From assembly GCA_903848465.1 (NCBI GenBank), contig CAINGK010000196.1:1-64000 (forward strand): 64,000 bases of DNA. The letters run 5' to 3'. Shown one piece after another: positions 60,178 to 64,000 of this stretch. The position numbers and the translations under genes are program-made. The notes under the pieces are model-generated. The model ran no database searches. It saw nothing but the letters and a program-made list of their open reading frames with translations, and was not told the origin of the DNA. The stretch's first letter is position 1. Every line of letters starts with the position of its first letter. Source of the DNA: an uncultured Verrucomicrobiota bacterium (GTDB taxonomy: Bacteria; Verrucomicrobiota; Verrucomicrobiia; Verrucomicrobiales; Verrucomicrobiaceae).

Positions 60178-61358
60178 GCGATTCTAAAACCAAAACCATC
60201 CGTCCACGCCTGCCCGCCACTGTGTGGGCGCTGGGATGGGTGAGCTTTTTCACGGATGTCTCCACCGAGATGGTTTATCCGCTGCTGCCGATATTTCTCA
60301 CGACGACGCTGGGGGCCAGCATGGCATTTGTAGGCTTGGTGGAAGGCATTGCGGAGTCCACGGTAAGTCTGCTCAAAATTGCCAGCGGTTGGTGGTCGGA
60401 CCGGGTGCGAAAGCGCAAGCCGCTCATGATCGCGGGTTACGGTCTCAGTGCGCTCACACGGCCATTGATCGCGATTGCAGCCACGGGCGGGCAGGTGCTG
60501 GGCGCACGTTTTATCGACCGCATTGGCAAAGGCATCCGAACTACGCCGCGCGATGCCTTGCTGGCGGCGTCGGTGCCGGCGGAACAGCGTGGGGCGGCCT
60601 TTGGCGTGCAGCGTGCCATGGACAATGCGGGCGCGGTGTTCGGCCCGCTCATTGCGTGGATCATGCTGCAATGGTTCACCAGCGATTATCGTATGCTGTT
60701 CTGGATCGCCGTGATTCCCATGGTGGGGGCGATGGGCAGCTTGATCTTTGGCACACGGGATCAGGTACTACCTGCAATTGCCGCTGCGGAAAAGGCCGTG
60801 GTTCCATTTAGCATCACGCCCGCCTTCAAGAGCTATCTTGGCGCGGTGCTGCTGTTCACTCTTGGCAATTCTAGCGATGCCTTCCTGCTGCTGCGCGCGC
60901 AAGCGGTGGGTATTCCGGTCAGCAGCCTGCCGCTGCTGTGGCTGGCGCTCAGTTTGGTGAAGTCGGTCAGCAGCTATCCTGCCGGTGTGCTGAGTGACCG
61001 GATTGGCCGCCGTGGACTCATCATCGGTGGCTGGTGCGTGTATGCGCTGGTGTATGTGGGCTTTGGCCTGGCCAGCCAGCCCTGGCATATCTGGGCCTTG
61101 TTTATCGCCTACGGCCTCTTCTACGGCATGACGGAATCGACCGAGCGTGCACTCGTGGCTGATTTTTATCCCGATTCGCAGCGTGGCCGAGCCTTTGGCA
61201 GCTTCAATTTCATCACCGGTATCGGTGCCCTGCCTGCGAGCCTGCTCATGGGCTGGCTGTGGACGGCGCATGGACCGCTGGTCGCCTTTGGCTCGGGAGG
61301 AGTGCTCGCCTTATGTGCTGTGGCATGGTTTGCTTTCAAAGTCCCGCACACCCGATAA
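60174..61358 (+). CDS. MFS transporter in the metal-efflux operon
   Basis: 394 residues with about eleven or twelve hydrophobic segments. The signature loop between helices 2 and 3 is [16 protein letters not shown]. The helix-4/5 loop reads [24 protein letters not shown], characteristic of an MFS subgroup often found beside metal-resistance genes. The second half repeats with [15 protein letters not shown] and [12 protein letters not shown]. It overlaps the RND permease gene by four bases, so it is the last gene of the operon, possibly removing metal or a metal complex from the cytoplasm to feed the RND pump. This division of labour is inferred. Confidence 0.8.
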   Translation: MSDSKTKTIRPRLPATVWALGWVSFFTDVSTEMVYPLLPIFLTTTLGASMAFVGLVEGIAESTVSLLKIASGWWSDRVRKRKPLMIAGYGLSALTRPLIAIAATGGQVLGARFIDRIGKGIRTTPRDALLAASVPAEQRGAAFGVQRAMDNAGAVFGPLIAWIMLQWFTSDYRMLFWIAVIPMVGAMGSLIFGTRDQVLPAIAAAEKAVVPFSITPAFKSYLGAVLLFTLGNSSDAFLLLRAQAVGIPVSSLPLLWLALSLVKSVSSYPAGVLSDRIGRRGLIIGGWCVYALVYVGFGLASQPWHIWALFIAYGLFYGMTESTERALVADFYPDSQRGRAFGSFNFITGIGALPASLLMGWLWTAHGPLVAFGSGGVLALCAVAWFAFKVPHTR

Positions 61359-61360
61359 AC

Positions 61361-61390
61361 ACAAAGCGGCGTCTGGATCACAGACGCCGC
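61361..61390 (-). terminator. Intrinsic terminator between convergent genes
   Basis: GCGGCGTCTG pairs perfectly with CAGACGCCGC around a five-base loop. On the minus strand the stem is followed by TTTGTGTTT, so it mainly ends the lipoprotein transcript. The stem could also stop the MFS transcript on the plus strand, although it lacks a T-run there. Confidence 0.8.
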
Positions 61391-61413
61391 CTGCATGGAT
61401 GTCGCGTTATGGT

Positions 61414-61743
61414 TTAGTGAGCCGAGCAATGATGCAGGGTGCCGCCGCAGGTCTTGCAGGAGTGTTCTGGCAATTCCCCCTTCTTTGCCCAGGCGACGAG
61501 TTTGGTTTCGCAATCCGGGCAGCTCATGTGGCTGGAAGAGTGCAGGGTCACGATGCCTTTGTCCCCAGGAGCCGTGCTGACAGAGGGGGATTTGAACGTG
61601 ACGGTGTGGCACTTGCTGCAAGTCACTGCACTGGTAGGGCAGCAACTAGTAGGCTTGGCGGCAGTGGCTTGACAGGAGACGAGCGCCAAAGCGCTGACAG
61701 CCATGAGTCCGGTGATGATGGATTTGATGAGTTTTGCTTTCAT
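61414..61743 (-). CDS. Small Cys/His-rich metal-binding lipoprotein
   Basis: ATG 61743 gives 109 residues beginning MKAKLIKSIITGLMAVSALALVSC, a lipoprotein leader with an LVSC lipobox. The mature part has CC, CSKCH, CPDCE and CKTCGGTLHHC, nine or more cysteines arranged in pairs as in zinc- or copper-binding proteins. I recognise no named family, although similar Cys-rich lipoproteins occur in Verrucomicrobia. It lies downstream of the CnrYXH-like sigma operon on the same strand (110 bp gap), suggesting it is a metal buffer made under sigma control. Confidence 0.65.
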   Translation of the reverse strand: MKAKLIKSIITGLMAVSALALVSCQATAAKPTSCCPTSAVTCSKCHTVTFKSPSVSTAPGDKGIVTLHSSSHMSCPDCETKLVAWAKKGELPEHSCKTCGGTLHHCSAH

Positions 61744-61853
61744 GATGTGGTTTGTTGAGTGTTGAAGAAGCATCTGCTTCACTGAGACAAACACCGCTGG
61801 CCTGGCAAACCCTTGAGGATCACAACGCAGGCGCACTGCATGACAAGGCAGAG

Positions 61854-62426
61854 TCAGTCCGCCTGCAAACCACCAAGTGCGGCACGCAACATCTGGCGCG
61901 CGCGATAAATGCGCGTCTCCACCGCTTTGGCAGTGCAGCCCACAGCAGCGGCGATTTCGGTATAGCTCATGTCCTGGTACGTGAAAAGAAGCATGGCCTC
62001 GCGCAGATCGGCAGGCAAAGCGGCGAGGGCGGCTTCCACACGCTGCATTTGTTCGCTGCGTTCCATCTGCTCATCTGGGCCGGGCTGCGTCTCCACGCTC
62101 TCGGGCACGTGATCGTCTTCGTTGTCGATGGACACGGTGGGATGTCGCTGCTTCCAGCGCGCATGGTTGCGCGCGAGATTCGCGGCAATGCGGAAGAGAT
62201 AGGTGGGAAACGGTGCGGTGGGGCTGTAGCGAGCGCGGCTTTGAAACAGTTTCACGAAGGTCTCCTGCGTGAGGTCGGTGGCCGTGGCGGCGTTACCGGT
62301 CATGCGCAGGAGAAACGCGGCCACCTTGTCCTTCCAGCGCTCCATCAGGCTGTTCAGCGCCAGATCATCACCGGCGGCGAGTCGCTGCATGGCGGCAATG
62401 TCGGCATCGGGAGGCGTGTCGGACAT
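61854..62426 (-). CDS. ECF sigma factor (CnrH-like)
   Basis: 190 residues. Region 2 shows LTQETFVKLFQSRARYSPTAPFPTYLFRIAANLARNHARW and region 4 shows AALAALPADLREAMLLFTYQDMSYTEIAAAVGCTAKAVETRIYRARQMLRAAL, the standard ECF layout. It directs RNA polymerase to metal- or stress-response promoters. It is the third gene of a three-gene minus-strand operon with an anti-sigma-like membrane protein and a periplasmic sensor, the order of cnrYXH in Cupriavidus. It starts nine bases after the sensor gene. Confidence 0.88.
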   Translation of the reverse strand: MSDTPPDADIAAMQRLAAGDDLALNSLMERWKDKVAAFLLRMTGNAATATDLTQETFVKLFQSRARYSPTAPFPTYLFRIAANLARNHARWKQRHPTVSIDNEDDHVPESVETQPGPDEQMERSEQMQRVEAALAALPADLREAMLLFTYQDMSYTEIAAAVGCTAKAVETRIYRARQMLRAALGGLQAD

Positions 62427-62435
62427 GCGCGTGGA

Positions 62436-62909
62436 TCAGTGGGTTGCATGGGCCGCCCCCAGCACATGGGGCAGCACGGTTTTCAAATAGCGATCCGCTT
62501 GATCGGGCACCATGCAGGCGGCGGTCTCATAGACATGCTGCAGCATGGCCTGCTGGCACTCCTGGGTGAGATCGGCACGTTCGCGCAGGAGTTTCGTAAC
62601 ATCGTCCGTCATCGTGCGGCTGCGTGAAGCGGACTCCTGCAGTGCCTGGTCAGAATGCTGCACGCGCTGGCACAGCTCCGCGCATTTGGGCTGGTAGGCC
62701 AGGTGCAGTGTGCGCACCTTTTCAAACTGCGAGTCCGTGAGATGGAGAGAGAGTTTAAGCCATTGGAGCTCGGGAAGCAGGCTGCCGCTTTCGACTGGCA
62801 TCTGGGTCGTGTTGGTGCAGTCGCATGGCTGCAGCATCTGCTGCGAGCCAAAGAACATGCCAACGCCAAGCATGGCTGCTACGAAGAGGATGACCAGACC
62901 GCGCTTCAT
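62436..62909 (-). CDS. Periplasmic metal-sensor protein (CnrX/Spy-like)
   Basis: 157 residues with an N-terminal signal anchor (GLVILFVAAMLGVGMFFG), then QPCDC and a four-helix region: LPELQWLKLSLHLTDSQFEKVRTLHLAYQPKCAELCQRV matches CnrX/ZraP-type heavy-metal sensors (LxLTxxQ). Extra Cys and His residues (CAELC, ECQQ, ACMVPD, HVLGAAHATH) could bind metal. It would relay a periplasmic signal to the anti-sigma protein, whose gene it overlaps by four bases. Confidence 0.75.
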   Translation of the reverse strand: MKRGLVILFVAAMLGVGMFFGSQQMLQPCDCTNTTQMPVESGSLLPELQWLKLSLHLTDSQFEKVRTLHLAYQPKCAELCQRVQHSDQALQESASRSRTMTDDVTKLLRERADLTQECQQAMLQHVYETAACMVPDQADRYLKTVLPHVLGAAHATH

Positions 62910-63229
62910 TGCTGCACCTCGTGTTCCATTTGCAGGAAGGGATTGATCGATTGTGCATAGGCCAGCGCCCCCTGCGTGCGGAAGGCCTCACGGTGTTGGA
63001 GCCACCCCAAGCCGCCACCCAGCAGCATGCAGATAGCGATGGTGGCAAAAGCAGGTGCAGGCCGAGCGAGTGAACCGAGCAAGGCATGCCAGACCTGCGC
63101 CAGTGCCGTGCGCAGGGAGGAGGCCTCCGCTGCCTCGATGCGCGCCCAGACTTCCCGAGTGAAAGCGGCGGGAAGTGAGACCGGCGCGGGAGATTCGCGC
63201 AGGAGCTGATGAAGCTGGTCGTCGTTCAT
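62906..63229 (-). CDS. Membrane anti-sigma-factor-like protein (CnrY-like)
   Basis: ATG 63229 gives 107 residues beginning MNDDQLHQLLRESPAPVSLPAAFTREVWARIEAAE, a cytoplasmic part like the LPxxFxxxVWxRIE segments that precede a single helix in anti-sigma proteins of this phylum. One transmembrane helix (about 65-82, ATIAICMLLGGGLGWL) follows, then a short tail ending FLQMEHEVQQ. It probably holds the sigma factor at the membrane. The longer open frame upstream to 63370 has no anti-sigma character. Confidence 0.65.
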   Translation of the reverse strand: MNDDQLHQLLRESPAPVSLPAAFTREVWARIEAAEASSLRTALAQVWHALLGSLARPAPAFATIAICMLLGGGLGWLQHREAFRTQGALAYAQSINPFLQMEHEVQQ

Positions 63230-63420
63230 GGGATCAAGGATGTTACCACGACTAACACCTGGGTCCGCCCAAACCCTTGCGGAAAGTGTGCGAATTTTTG
63301 GCGCTGATTGCGCACGGGGAGATTTTTTGAGGGTTTCGGCCGGATCAGGTGTTCTACTGGAGGCGGGCAATTATCTTGCCTTGTTGGCCCACTTCCCGCA
63401 GTCTCCCTCATCACACTCAC

Positions 63421-63783
63421 ATGAACGCCAGTTTTCTCAGAGTCATGATCGTCATCGCACTTGGTGCGGCCAATCTGGCTGGCCTCGTGACTCCCAGCTA
63501 TGCCGGTGCGGCGACGGTGAAGGCACCGCCCTGCGGCATGGCGTGCTGTGTGAAAGGGGTGTGTGAATGCCAGGCCGTGCCAGCGGACGCGCCACCGCAG
63601 CCAGCCCCAAATGCTCCGGTGGCGGGCAAGCAGGCCATGAAGTATGTGCCCATGCTGCTCGCGATTCTTTCCACTCCAGCGGCTGGCAGCAGCCAAAGTC
63701 CGGTGCAGCTACCTGCGATAGCGGGCAGATGGCAAGCTTTGGCGACGCCGATATTCCGGCTGCTTTGCGCCATGCTCATGTGA
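63421..63783 (+). CDS. Small secreted Cys-rich protein
   Basis: 120 residues from ATG 63421. The leader FLRVMIVIALGAANLAGLVTPSYAGA is followed by a compact cysteine cluster, CGMACCVKGVCEC, then a proline-rich stretch (DAPPQPAPNAPV) and a weakly hydrophobic end. I do not recognise the family. The cysteine cluster suggests metal or heme binding. It lies divergent from the CnrY-like gene and 84 bp before a TolC-like gene, so it is probably the first gene of the sigma factor's target operon. Confidence 0.55.
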   Translation: MNASFLRVMIVIALGAANLAGLVTPSYAGAATVKAPPCGMACCVKGVCECQAVPADAPPQPAPNAPVAGKQAMKYVPMLLAILSTPAAGSSQSPVQLPAIAGRWQALATPIFRLLCAMLM

Positions 63784-63867
63784 AGCGGCCCGTTCCTGAC
63801 AGGTGAGGTGTGTCCACGTGTTGTGGACACCGCATTGCTAGAACGAAACTTTTTCCCATGAGAACCC

Positions 63868-64000
63868 ATGCACATTTCCCCATCAATCGCAGCGTTGGCG
63901 CTTGCCCTGGCAGCGGCTGCGCAGGCCGCCGACAGCACCGCACCAGCCACTCCACAGTTCATCCAGCTCCTCGTCACTGAGGCGGTGACCAAACATCCGA
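63868..64000 (+). CDS. Start of a TolC-like outer-membrane efflux protein (cut by window edge)
   Basis: An open frame begins at ATG 63868 with a signal peptide (ISPSIAALALALAAAAQA) and continues FIQLLVTEAVTKHP to the window edge. 'LVTEAVxxHP' resembles the first helix of TolC/CzcC-type efflux proteins (ALxxNPxL). Only 44 residues are visible. Location next to a CnrYXH-like regulator suggests it opens a metal-efflux operon (CnrC equivalent); this is an inference. Confidence 0.5.
   Translation, partial: MHISPSIAALALALAAAAQAADSTAPATPQFIQLLVTEAVTKHP

Overview
The window looks like a chromosomal segment of a Verrucomicrobiota bacterium, probably Verrucomicrobiaceae or a Prosthecobacter-like relative. 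This rests on gene content: secreted DUF1549/DUF1553 cytochromes, DUF1501 proteins, heme-binding 'membrane-bound dehydrogenase' proteins, YHYH proteins, sulfatases and BlaI/M56 pairs are characteristic of the Planctomycetes-Verrucomicrobia group. Coding density is high, and most start codons have no obvious Shine-Dalgarno sequence. I saw no tRNA, rRNA, CRISPR array or prophage. Only one gene-free stretch exceeds 300 bp (2730-3330).

Layout: 1-131 is the tail of an ISL3-like transposase. 354-5017 holds a ceramidase/hydrolase fusion, a small membrane protein and a zinc phospholipase-like protein. 5038-16177 is a six-gene co-directional run: DUF1549/DUF1553 cytochrome, PPC-domain protein, cytochrome-WD40 protein, DUF1501 protein, RidA and a heme-binding dehydrogenase with HEAT-like repeats. 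16167-18323 is a CpxAR-like two-component system (TCS1). 18552-22540 is a BlaI repressor plus a giant M56 peptidase. 22625-28257 is a YHYH/PEBP/EF-hand protein, a sulfatase and a GH32-associated-domain protein. 28344-33022 holds an FMN hydroxy-acid oxidase, TruD, a secreted metallophosphoesterase and a putative SGNH-like protein. 33034-35045 is a second two-component system (TCS2), divergent from a Spy-like secreted protein and a 1406-residue multicopper oxidase (35264-40360). 40385-44479 holds a CBM9-like protein, a PHP-type hydrolase and an FAD oxidoreductase. 44480-46903 is a second BlaI/M56 operon ending in an RNase III-like protein. 47081-52878 is mostly metabolic: GAPDH, an MFS transporter, RarD, Ddl and an N-acyl-D-amino-acid deacylase. 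52955-61358 is a third two-component system (TCS3) with an RND metal-efflux operon and an MFS transporter. 61414-64000 is a CnrYXH-like ECF sigma module with a metal-binding lipoprotein, a Cys-rich small protein and the start of a TolC-like gene.

The most interesting signal is regulatory. Three places (18363-18417, 22552-22606, 30545-30599) carry five contiguous 11-bp units built on YTGAC, in the same order and orientation. One lies beside the TCS1 response-regulator gene. The other two lie at matching distance upstream of the YHYH/sulfatase operon and of the metallophosphoesterase. The proteins encoded downstream of the last two share Gly/Lys-rich tracts. I infer a TCS1-controlled surface or phosphate/sulfate-ester scavenging regulon. 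TCS2 has its own 11-bp GATGAATG arrays in the divergent promoter shared with the multicopper oxidase operon. The BlaI at 46903 has TACA-NN-TGTA operators like those of staphylococcal BlaI/MecI, whereas the BlaI at 18552 faces a different palindrome. The right end is a metal-efflux region with two kinds of sensor.
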